DNA of 64,000 bases from Liolophura sinensis. Lineage: Eukaryota; Mollusca; Polyplacophora; Chitonida; Chitonidae. Numbering within the stretch: the first letter of the stretch is position 1; every line of letters begins with the position of its first letter. The stretch is from NCBI RefSeq assembly GCF_032854445.1, contig NC_088300.1, positions 22,861,608 to 22,925,607 on the forward strand, read 5' to 3'. Position numbers and translations under genes: made by a program. Of the stretch, positions 1 through 7,974 are shown in pieces. Under the pieces are notes generated by a model. That model was not told the origin of the DNA and ran no database searches. It worked only from the letters and a program-made list of their open reading frames with translations.

Positions 1-215
1 ACTTGCTTGAATCCAGTTCTTGCTGCTTCAGCCACAGCTCTAAGTCAGGAGGTTTATCAAGTGCCTATTGAAAGGTGGTAGTTTATCCTGGCCACTCTGG
101 TCACCTCCACCCATAAAACTGATCTCTGTTGTTATGTAGAATTGAAATATTCATGAGTATGTCATTAAACACCAATGACATAAATAAACAATTAAATAAT
201 TGGTGTGTTTATTGA
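1..215 (+). repeat. divergent SINE 3' remnant (+)
   Basis: The segment ends with gaaatattcatgagta...attaaacacc...ataaataaa, the same order of words as the tails of the better preserved SINEs at 3457 and 28719. It is upstream of the first CPSF2-like exon, in what would be intron or flank. Its left part runs off the window. Confidence 0.5.
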
Positions 216-446
216 CTATATTGTTCAGAATAAAAGGAGGGCTCATGTTCAAATCATTTTCATTTACTTTTGATTATGTATTTTTTTTTGTTGCATACAT
301 ATTTTATGCATACATATTTTATGGCAATATGTACATAAATGTATTTGTGAAGGTCTAAGTAGACATGTCCTTTTCTGACTGGTTGGAGAACAAACAAAAG
401 TGGTAGATACTTTAGTTCCATGAAATGATAAATTTTTGTTTTACAG

Positions 447-608
447 GCATATCCACCAAATCGATGCAGTCTTACTGACGTACCCAGATCACATACACCT
501 GGGGGCTCTGCCCCTACTTGGTGGGAAAGTGTGGCCTCACCTGCCCCTATATATGCCACTATACCAGTCTACAAGATGGGGCAGATGTTCATGTATGACC
601 TCTACCAG
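447..608 (+). pseudogene. CPSF2: CPSF2-like exon A (two frameshifts plus damaged donor)
   Basis: Acceptor ttttacag precedes 447. The frame first reads [21 protein letters not shown], then GGKV. It must shift twice near 528-552 (an apparent extra T in gtgtgg and another after cccc) to recover the conserved [13 protein letters not shown] segment ending LYQ. The exon should end ...tac cag followed by GT. Here cag is followed directly by tatgcg, so one G appears to be missing at the exon/intron junction. Using the GT inside cagt instead puts the next exon out of frame. The three lesions are single bases and none is in a long homopolymer. Confidence 0.8.
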
Positions 609-1003
609 TATGCGAATCACAATCGTTTGCTTAGTTAATACCACTCATATTGGCATTGAATGTTAAGTGGGGTCACTATAAAAGAAAAAACAATTAATGC
701 TCCAATTTTGTAACAGATTTTCAGAAAATGGAATGCTATTAAATTTAGAATTTTTACCTTGTGGGGAAAAACTAAGCTAAATGTTTTGAACCTCCAAATC
801 ACAATGCAATTACCAGATTTCTCATTTGTCAAAATTTGTCTTTTTAAAATACTCCCCAGACTGCAAGCAATTAATAAAATTAAGATTTCTTTCTAAAATT
901 CTTTGAATGTTACGAACTTTGTACTGTTAGCCATGTATAATTATGAAGCCTTTGTGGAATATGCTGAACAAAAAATTTACCACTTTTTTTTTATCCTGTC
1001 TAG

Positions 1004-1109
1004 TCTCGCCACAACACCCAAGAATTTGACGTTTTTCACTTTGATGACATTGATGCTGCTTTTGACAAGATAGTACAGCTGAAATATTCCCAGACAGTTA
1101 GTCTTAAAG
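1004..1109 (+). pseudogene. CPSF2: CPSF2-like exon B (followed by GC-AG intron)
   Basis: This exon is intact in frame and reads SRHNTQEFD, then [18 protein letters not shown] and TVSLK. It corresponds to the CPSF100 segment after the MYDLYQ motif. Acceptor gtctag lies at 1003. The downstream junction that keeps the frame is aaag/gcaagt, i.e. a GC donor with otherwise ideal consensus, joined to the acceptor tttcacag ending at 1419 to give Lys-Gly-Lys-Gly-His. Confidence 0.85.
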
Positions 1110-1419
1110 GCAAGTGTCACATGTCGAGGCACTCTCTTCCCTTTATACTTGTCAAGTTAGACTTGTAGCACTAAGGGGACTTCATTCTTGGTTTACCACT
1201 TGGTGGACATTGCTGTTTGTTTACGCTTTGATTTTGTGTGATTATCTCCCCTTAGTGTGCCTTGCAGATACTGGTATGCTATGGACTACATCCAAGTCAC
1301 GTTTGTGCAAATATAAGAGGGCTAGATACATATTTTGTAAAGAGTGACATGGGAATTTTTGTGGTATAAATTGAACTATACAAATACTTTGTAATAATAA
1401 CAGTGAATTTTTTTCACAG
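1110..1419 (+). other. GC-AG intron in CPSF2-like locus
   Basis: The only junction found that preserves the conserved K-G-K-G-H-G reading uses gcaagt as donor and cacag as acceptor. The donor has a perfect flanking consensus (AAG before, AAGT after the GC). A nearby gtgtca would change the frame. No transposable element was recognised in it. Confidence 0.75.
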
Positions 1420-1549
1420 GTAAAGGACATGGTCTTCAGGTCACACCATTGCCTGCAGGTCACATGATAGGGGGTACCATCTGGAAGATTGTCAAAGATG
1501 GTGAAGAGGATATAATATATACAATAGATTATAACCACAAGAAAGAAAG
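1420..1549 (+). pseudogene. CPSF2: CPSF2-like exon C
   Basis: This exon is in frame throughout. It reads [19 protein letters not shown], then [20 protein letters not shown] and HKKE, which is among the best conserved parts of CPSF100. The exon ends aag aaa gaa ag before donor gtgtgt and is completed to Arg by the first base of the next exon. Confidence 0.88.
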
Positions 1550-1650
1550 GTGTGTATATTGTGTGTGACGTAGAGAATTAAATGCCTTCTCCGTTAAACT
1601 ATTACATTTCTCCGTCAGGATTATGTTAAATAAAAAGACAAAAACGAATA

Positions 1651-1829
1651 CCCTAAATGACCATAAATTTTGTCCATGACTTATTTGTCCATTTTCCTGG
1701 TTCTGAGAGTTCTGTTGATATTATAAAGGTGTTTTGAGGTTTTGTTTTCAGCACCAAAAATAATATTTTGTGACATTTACTTGCCTCTAAAATTGCACTA
1801 TTGTGGGCGAAATATTATGTCATTTAGGG
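1651..1829. mobile_element. MITE family B copy with TA target duplication
   Basis: The ends are inverted: the left reads TA/CCCTAAATGAC and the right GTCATTTAGGG/TA. The element is about 179 bp, lies in the intron between exons C and D, and codes for nothing. Related copies sit at 35369 and 44024. TA duplication with CCCT-type ends points to a Tc1/mariner-like mobiliser (inference). Confidence 0.75.
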
Positions 1830-2123
1830 TATATTTGAAGTTGTTTGTTTTATCTTGCAGTGAGTTTGTTTCTGTACAGTGGTTTCATATCAGTAAACTG
1901 GCCGACCTTATAATCAGATTATAGTTGTAATTAAAGAACAAAAATACTACTCTGTGTTCCTCACTTCATCTCGTGAATGCTAGTAAATTGTTAATTTGTA
2001 TTCTTTCAGATCTTTCATGTTATCTTTATTGTTTAAAACCCGCAGTTATTACAACTCTTAATAATGTGTGTATCTATGTTTGGATTGTTAACTGTTTGGT
2101 CAGCGAGTGAATTTTCTCCCCAG

Positions 2124-2238
2124 ACATCTTAATGGAGAGTGTTGGAAGTCTTCAACAGACCCTCGTTAATGATAACAGATTCCTTCAATGCTAACTGTGT
2201 GCAGTCCAAGAGGAGGACCAGGGATGGGCAGCTAATGA
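2124..2238 (+). pseudogene. CPSF2: CPSF2-like exon D (one frameshift)
   Basis: Acceptor ctccccag ends at 2123. The frame starts (R)HLNG, then one base is missing near 2137-2139. The following frame reads LEVFNRPSLMITDSFNAN, then CVQSKRRTRDGQLM, matching the family segment HLNG..LE...RPSLLITDSFNA. It ends at the a of a split Asn codon before donor gtaagg. Confidence 0.84.
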
Positions 2239-2755
2239 GTAAGGATTTTAATGACTGGACCAAAGTAACTAACAGGGCCTGTCATTATCTGACTGGATTC
2301 ATTCTAGGTCTTGACGTTTACGTGATGTGTTTTGGGACAGTCTTGGTTGGTATTATTATTTTAAAGGAAAAGTCCTCTAAAAATCAAAGTAGAAATCAAC
2401 AAAAAGGCCACTTAAAGGAGAAGAATATTTAAATATATAAGTATGTACCTCAGTTGATAAGTTATAAATAAAGTCAGCGCCAAACTCTGCTGTGGGCGAC
2501 TCCATCTTGCCTAAGAACTAGTCCTGAAATCCTCTGTGTTAGGAGGAGAATGGCCGATGGAAACCGCCAAAGTGCAGTTGGTACATTTCCGGTATAACTC
2601 TTCTTCCCAGAAGGAAGCGAACAGTACAGTTCGTTTTCCACATGACGTTTGGGAAACCGAAATGTTGGGCATAGGTTCCGAGTTTACACAAACAACCATT
2701 AAAACTATGCATAAGTATTCTTTCGTTCATTTTTAAACATTTTTTATGAAAAGTG

Positions 2756-2984
2756 AAAGGTATTCAAACATTTGAATTCTAAGGTGGGCTTTGTTGACCT
2801 TACTATCAAAGGTTAGGAACTATCATGTCACAGGAAGTTTTTCCAACTCTTATCATGACACAGTGAATGTTGGAATAACTCTTTGTACATATGAGTATAT
2901 AGGTGATGTGACATAAGAGTTCCTAGATACCGTCAGTATGGCTCATAAAGCCCACCATAGAATTCAAACATCGGAATGCCTTTC
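2756..2984. mobile_element. foldback/MITE-like element with long terminal inverted repeats
   Basis: The left end (gaaaggtattcaaacatttg...) and the reverse complement of the right end (gaaaggcattccgatgtttg...) match over about 40 bp with a few mismatches. A second inner pair (aggaacta.c.tgtcaca) continues the symmetry. The element is 229 bp, non-coding, and sits in the intron before exon E. Its family is not recognised. Confidence 0.7.
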
Positions 2985-3304
2985 AAAAAATCAGAAAAAA
3001 TCAATGAAAGTATTTTTACACATAGTTTTCAGTATTTTGATGTCAAAACTTGATCAAAATAATCACCAAAATGCCACAAGCCTTGTGCTGTGCCAATCTG
3101 GATACTGGAACCTGGGATCAGTGTATCACTTGAGTGAATTTAGGACATTTGAGAGTTCAGATATATCTTAAACTTGTAAAATATAATTTGTGATGAATCT
3201 TTGAAGACAGATTACTTACTAATTACTTACTAAGTGAAACACTCAGTTTCTCACTGACCACTGGTGTTCAAGCTCCTCTAGTATTTTATGATCGTGTTTT
3301 TCAG

Positions 3305-3393
3305 ATACTATTTTACAAACAATGAAGAATGATGGGAATTGTTTAGTTGCTGTTGATACAGCAGGCAGAGTTTTGGAGTTGGCAAAACTTCTG
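3305..3393 (+). pseudogene. CPSF2: CPSF2-like exon E
   Basis: Acceptor tttttcag is followed by an in-frame TILQTMKNDGNCLVAVDTAG, then RVLELAKLL. The exon ends with donor gtaagc on a codon boundary. It corresponds to the CPSF100 stretch ..DGNVLIAVDTAGRVLELA... Its Asn codon is completed from the previous exon, so the junction phase is right. Confidence 0.87.
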
Positions 3394-3456
3394 GTAAGCA
3401 TGATTATGCTTAATCAACTACGCTGGAAAAAGGTTGAAAAAAAAATGATAATATTT

Positions 3457-3721
3457 GTTTATTTGATTGTTGTTTATACCGTACTCAAGAATATTTCACT
3501 TATACGACAGTGGCCAGCATTATAGTGGGTGGAAACCGGGCAGAGCCAGGGGGAAACCCACAACCATCCGCAGGTTGCAGGCAGACCTTCCCACGTACGG
3601 CCAGAGAGGAAGCCAGCATGAGCTGGACTTGAACTCACAGTGACCGCATTGGTGAGAGGCACCTGGGTCATTACGCTGCGCTAGCGCGATAACCAACTGA
3701 GCCACGGAGGCCCCCAAAATA
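3457..3721 (-). mobile_element. full-length tRNA-derived SINE (minus orientation)
   Basis: Read on the minus strand it starts with a tRNA-like head: A box TGGCTCAGTTGG at 3693-3704 and B box GTTCAAGTCC at 3625-3634. A conserved body follows, then a tail ending in caaataaa-type sequence. It is flanked by a 9-bp direct repeat ATAATATTT at 3448-3456 and 3722-3730. The head is a SINE promoter, not a functional tRNA gene. It resembles SINEs widespread in molluscs. Its assignment to a named family (for example V-SINE or MetaSINE type) was not tested. Confidence 0.88.
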
Positions 3722-3879
3722 ATAATATTTATCATGTTTACAATCTCTCTTGACAGTTTGTGTTACTTTTGTTTATGTATTCTCATTATTTAATGTTTTA
3801 TCTTGAATAAATGAAGGATGTTCTTCTCCATCACAATTCAGTACAAGAATCCATATTGTAACACACATGTATATAGGTA

Positions 3880-4285
3880 CTGTCAATCTTTGACCATTGT
3901 GCATGTTTGCAAGGTGTTTATTCAAGCATATTCTCAAGGCAGTATTCTGTATAAAATTATACTTTTTGTGAATCCCTGAAATTGTTCCAAACAATGTTTT
4001 ATCTTCAAAATCGGGCAGATAGCTGGCAGACCTTCCCACTTACGGCATCTTTCTTTAAGACATGCCTTTGACATAGTTTTTGTAAGCTCAATCAGCATTT
4101 CAAGAGTCTCGGGAGTTCACACTTTTCTTAAAATTTAGGCCTTATTCTGTATAACATTATACTTTTTGTGAATCTCTGAAATTGGCCAATCCAAACAATG
4201 TTTTATCTTCAAAATCAGATTAAAAGTGTGCATAAATTGCTCTGAAAGTTGCTCTTTCATATGTGAAAAGATTGAGGAGTTAGGG
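3880..4285. mobile_element. MITE family A copy with internal duplication and insert
   Basis: The ends are TA/CTGTCAATCTTTGACC... on the left and, on the complementary strand of the right, TA/CCCTAACTCCTCAATC. Other copies are at 46400 and 63042. This copy is twice the usual length because a core of about 70 bp is present twice (3943-4012 and 4143-4216), separated by 130 bp. That spacer includes a short SINE-core-like piece (cagaccttcccacttacgg). Confidence 0.72.
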
Positions 4286-4434
4286 TATTAAAAATAATCA
4301 TGTACATGTATCTTTATATGTAGACAGTGTTTAAATATAACTCAGTGTAGCCCATTGGGATCTCAGAGGAATCCAAAAGAGTAGAATAGCTATTACACAT
4401 ATAATGTGTCTATGTGTTATAATGGAATTTTCAG

Positions 4435-4533
4435 GATACAATGTTCCGGACCCCAGAGGCTGGCCTCTTGCCATACTCCTTGGCTCTGATAAACAATGTC
4501 AGCTTTAATGTTGTGGAGTTTGCAAAGTCACAG
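4435..4533 (+). pseudogene. CPSF2: CPSF2-like exon F
   Basis: Acceptor attttcag precedes [18 protein letters not shown], then [15 protein letters not shown], and donor gtgaga. It is 99 bp, phase 0 at both ends, and in frame with its neighbours. It matches CPSF100 ..W/FRT..AGL..YSLALLNNVS.NVVEF.KSQ. Confidence 0.87.
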
Positions 4534-4911
4534 GTGAGAGGAAATGATAAACTTACCTTACTAAACCACATGTGGGACATGTATGTAAGAAAATCTCTGA
4601 AATCAGTTATGCTGGAAATGAAAATTCTTTACTTATAATCTCTATGGCAACATGCTCAAATTCTTTTGCAATTTTTGGTTAAGAAACTACAAGCTATAGA
4701 ATTTTGAAGAAAAAAAGCAAACGGTGGATGTCTCTAGTGACACCATAGTGTGAACCTGTAATTAGATCTGTAATTTGTGGGGCATCGCCCAATGAGAAGG
4801 CAGAGTTTTGCCTTTCCTTTACTTCACTGGTGTGGTGAAACAGCTGATTCCCTGACTAGTTGGTGTACTTGAAGTGAAGTACAAACTACAGGGTATTTGT
4901 CACTTTCGTTT

Positions 4912-5062
4912 ATTTATTTATTTGATTGGTGTTTTACACCATATTGAAGAATATTTCACTCATAAGACAATGGCCACCTTTACTGTGACAGGGGATGGCA
5001 CAGGGCCTGGGGGAAACCCATGACCATCAGCAGGTTGCCGCCTGGTCTTCCCACGTACATTT
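4912..5062 (-). mobile_element. 5'-truncated SINE (minus orientation)
   Basis: The segment begins with the tail (tttatttatttgattggtg), then gaatatttcact, gggggaaacccatga and cttcccacgtac, the same order as the SINE at 3457. The tRNA-like head is absent. No clear target duplication was seen. It lies in the intron before exon G. Confidence 0.75.
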
Positions 5063-5110
5063 TCCACTTTGTCCGGCACCATTTTGTGCTGATATCAATT
5101 TTTGTGACAG

Positions 5111-5233
5111 GTTGAGTGGATGAGTGACAAGATAATGAGAGCTTTTGAGGACAACAGAAACAACCCATTCCAGTTCAAACACATGAAGTTGTGCCACAAT
5201 TTGGCTGAGTTACAGAAAGTCCCTGATCCTAAG
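5111..5233 (+). pseudogene. CPSF2: CPSF2-like exon G
   Basis: Acceptor gtgacag precedes [20 protein letters not shown], then [21 protein letters not shown], and donor gtaggt. It is 123 bp, phase 0, with no indel. It matches CPSF100 VEWMSDK.M..FE..RNNPFQF....LCH...L..VP.PK. A SINE remnant ends only about 50 bp upstream of its acceptor. Confidence 0.87.
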
Positions 5234-5421
5234 GTAGGTGACTTTGAAGTTACAAGTCAGAGGCCACTATCTAAAAATTTTGTAAGTCATAAATTTTTCA
5301 TTGAACAGGTTGTCTTTTTTACAGTGCTATAAGGTGATGCAGTTTAGAATATAAGAAAAGAAAAGAAAAATATGATTTATAGTGTTATGAAAGTTGGCAT
5401 TGAAATCTTTAAAACATTCAG

Positions 5422-5544
5422 CGTCTCAGATGGACTTCTTGTTCTTCCTCCTATGTGAAGACACATATTCCACATCGACAGTCCAGGAAAACACTCTCTG
5501 ATTTCCTAAAAAATGATACCAGACTCAAGAAAATTGATTTTCAG
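5422..5544 (+). pseudogene. possible eroded CPSF2 exon H
   Basis: A segment bounded by ttcag and gtaaag follows exon G. In one frame it begins like ASQ.D and contains CEDT. In another frame it ends TLSDFLKNDTRLKKIDF, which loosely fits the family's ..PGTLAR.LIDNP.LK.IE... It is about 40 nt shorter than expected and needs more than one frame change. The match is weak and it may be chance. If real, this exon is far more eroded than its upstream neighbours. Confidence 0.3.
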
Positions 5545-7626
5545 GTAAAGTCAAAGGTGTACATCTAATCAGATGAACATGTTTGTAAAAAATGTGTGGA
5601 TGTTGTAAAGACGTCTTTTTCAGTGAACAGAAAAATAATGTAAACATGCACACAGTTGTCTTGTCAACAAATAGCATAACCTGCTATTGTATGTAGGGAA
5701 TTGTTTTTTCTTTCAGAACCTATTCTGCGCCAGTATTCTGTTTCAGCCTAAATTTAATTTACTAGATATTTACTCTGTTTCCATGTTTCTTCTTTGATCA
5801 TTAGCCAAACTGAGAATGTGTGGGCAATATTTTAACTGCCATTAAACATTGTTTTAAAATTTTTTCATGATGTTTACCTGTCAATAATGGCCTATTAACA
5901 TTTATTCCAGCATTTTTGTCTTTCATCATTGAAATAGTATGCATTGTTTATACTGCAATCCTTTATCATTTGGATGTTTGGCATGGGAATTCCTAATATT
6001 GATTGAATTCTTCAGACTTTATTGAGACAAGTTCCTACATGTAATTGTTTGAGATTCGGCAAATAGGTAGTTCTTATGTATTGGATCGGCTTTGCTATAA
6101 AGGTCTGTTACAAACACAATGTCCAAAGAAGTGCAACTAGAGGCCTCTTAACAGTAGTCATTTCTTGGATGTATTTTGTTTTGTGAATTTATATTTTTTT
6201 TATGAATTAAAATTTACCTGTACCAGCACAACTGTTTGTTGCCTCTCAAAACCCCAAACCAAGTGATACATGCATATGTGAGTAAAAGCTTACAGATGTT
6301 TCAGGCTTTGTAGAGTTGTATCCCTTTGATTGGCTTTGTGTACATGTGAGCCCTAATTATCTTTAATCATGTTTACCATTGCAATGTACTGAGGAACATA
6401 TGCAGGGAGAACTTCGTTCCACTCAACCTCTGACATGAGGGGAATTGCACGCTCTACTAATTTCCAGCTTAAAATTACTGGCACATGGTGGTGCAAAAGT
6501 AAATTGTTGGATTCCTTTTAAAATGGATTGGATTATTAATGCATTTCTTGCATTTCTCTTGAATGCGTTCTGAATTTCTGACAGTCACATTAAAGATAAA
6601 ACATAGCAATTCATTATTGTGTTATTGCGGGAAGACATGTGGCAAATATTAAGGGAAATTTTTAGATGCGTTGCTGCTGTAAGTGACATTTTATCAAATC
6701 CTGCTTTATTGGTATGTCACAGTTGTCACACAGAGGGCGGTGAATTATTTAAAGTTAGAAGCAGATTATTTTGATGAGATTTTCATTTTTTGTATACACT
6801 TCTTTACACCCAGCTGTCACACCTGTAATATGTGATTGATGATGATTTGATTGGGATTTTTGCCAAGTCAAGAGATCTTTCTTATGACTGGATCCATCCA
6901 GTTTGCAGATATGCTGTGCTGCTTGATAATTTCTTCCTTGGCTTATAATCAAGCCGAGGCAACTGAGTGTAGACAGGTAGAAAAATAGCCTTTTAATATA
7001 CCGGAATAATATGATATAATTTTGTTTTGGCATTGAGAACTTTAGCCAGACGATTAAGTTATAATAGCTTCTGCTAGCCCGGTTAACCAATGAGATTCGT
7101 CCGTCTCTGATTGGTTCAGTCACGGCTTTATGGGATATTGGAAACACAACTACAAAATGTAGAGAATGTATTGTTTTAGACAAATGAAGACAGATATTCA
7201 CCCACAAAAACGGGAGAAAAAAGTTGATTTTTGAGGCATATTTATATTTCTTGATAACTCTTCTACTTTGTGCTTATTTTCCATCAGTGGTCCAAAATAT
7301 TTGGAAATGACATCATCGATGAACATACTGGGAACTTGTGACTGCCTCCCCACCCCACCCCAAGCTCTCCCCGTCAAAAACTTGTCTTGACAGTAGTCAC
7401 CATTGATGTCACCACAGTAGCCTACTTAATTTCCTGACTGATCACTGAGAATGTAGAAAAACTGGCTTAAAGCCCTTTTTACACTCCCAAGAAGAAGCTT
7501 TTTTCTACTTTCATATGTTAGGCCACTTCATATACTCTGTATTAAAAAATACAAGCATTTTATGTACCCTTAAAGTCAGCAAAAATGAAGCAGCCAATAT
7601 GAGGAGGAATCTGGTTGCCATGGTTT
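5545..7626. other. no gene recognised
   Basis: AT-rich sequence. A 150-codon open frame on the minus strand (6755-7207) has no recognisable domain and unremarkable composition, and is treated as chance. Two opposed CCAAT-type boxes (aaccaatgag, gattggttcag) occur at about 7085-7116 but no associated gene is visible. CPSF2 exons beyond 5544 were not found here. Confidence 0.5.
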
Positions 7627-7639
7627 CCCTGTCAATTGT

Positions 7640-7881
7640 TTATTTATTTTTATTTGATTGGTGTTTTACGCCGTACTCAAGAATATTTAGCTTATATGAC
7701 GGCAGCCAGTATTATGGTGGGGAAACCCACGACCATCCGCAGGTTACTGCCTGACCTTCCCACGTATGGCCGGAAACCAGCATGAACTGGGCTTGAACTC
7801 ACCCCGACCGTATTGGTGAGAGGCTTCTGGGTCACTACGCTGCACTAGTGTGCTAACCGACTGAGCCATGGAGGGACCCCC
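7640..7881 (-). mobile_element. full-length tRNA-derived SINE (minus orientation) with 13-bp TSD
   Basis: Same family as at 3457: A box complement ccgactgagcca at 7857-7868, B-box region near 7790, then body and AT-rich tail. It is flanked by a perfect 13-bp direct repeat, CCCTGTCAATTGT, at 7627-7639 and 7882-7894. It lies about 90 bp left of the 87-bp minisatellite. Confidence 0.9.
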
Positions 7882-7974
7882 CCCTGTCAATTGTGGTTCA
7901 ATGGATTTGTTTTTTCCTCTGTTCATAAAGCCAATGTCAGTGAAATATTCTTTATCATGGTGCGAAGGACCAGT

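Larger units (their letters stand above)
447..5544 (+). pseudogene. CPSF2: CPSF2 (CPSF100)-like partial gene, frame-broken
   Basis: CPSF2 is the inactive metallo-beta-lactamase/beta-CASP partner of the CPSF73 endonuclease in nuclear pre-mRNA 3'-end cleavage. Conceptual translation of seven ordered exons gives signature strings such as [61 protein letters not shown] and RNNPFQF, collinear with about residues 50-320 of the family. HLGALP is present without the HxHxDH metal motif, as expected for CPSF100 rather than CPSF73. Splice sites are mostly canonical. Single-base indels occur inside the first exon (two), at its donor, and inside the exon at 2124, so no continuous protein results. No in-frame stops were seen within the clear exons. 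The first exon(s) and the C-terminal half were not found in the window. It may be a young unprocessed pseudogene or partial duplicate, or a real gene with consensus errors. The intact GPCR downstream argues against a generally error-prone sequence. Confidence 0.8.

Noticed and set aside
3625-3704. tRNA gene
   Set aside because: A and B boxes are present but belong to a SINE head with body, tail and target-site duplications. A proper cloverleaf with acceptor stem was not evident.
6755-7207. 150-codon minus-strand frame
   Set aside because: No recognisable motif, AT-rich residue composition, no splice sites or homologous neighbour. Probably chance.
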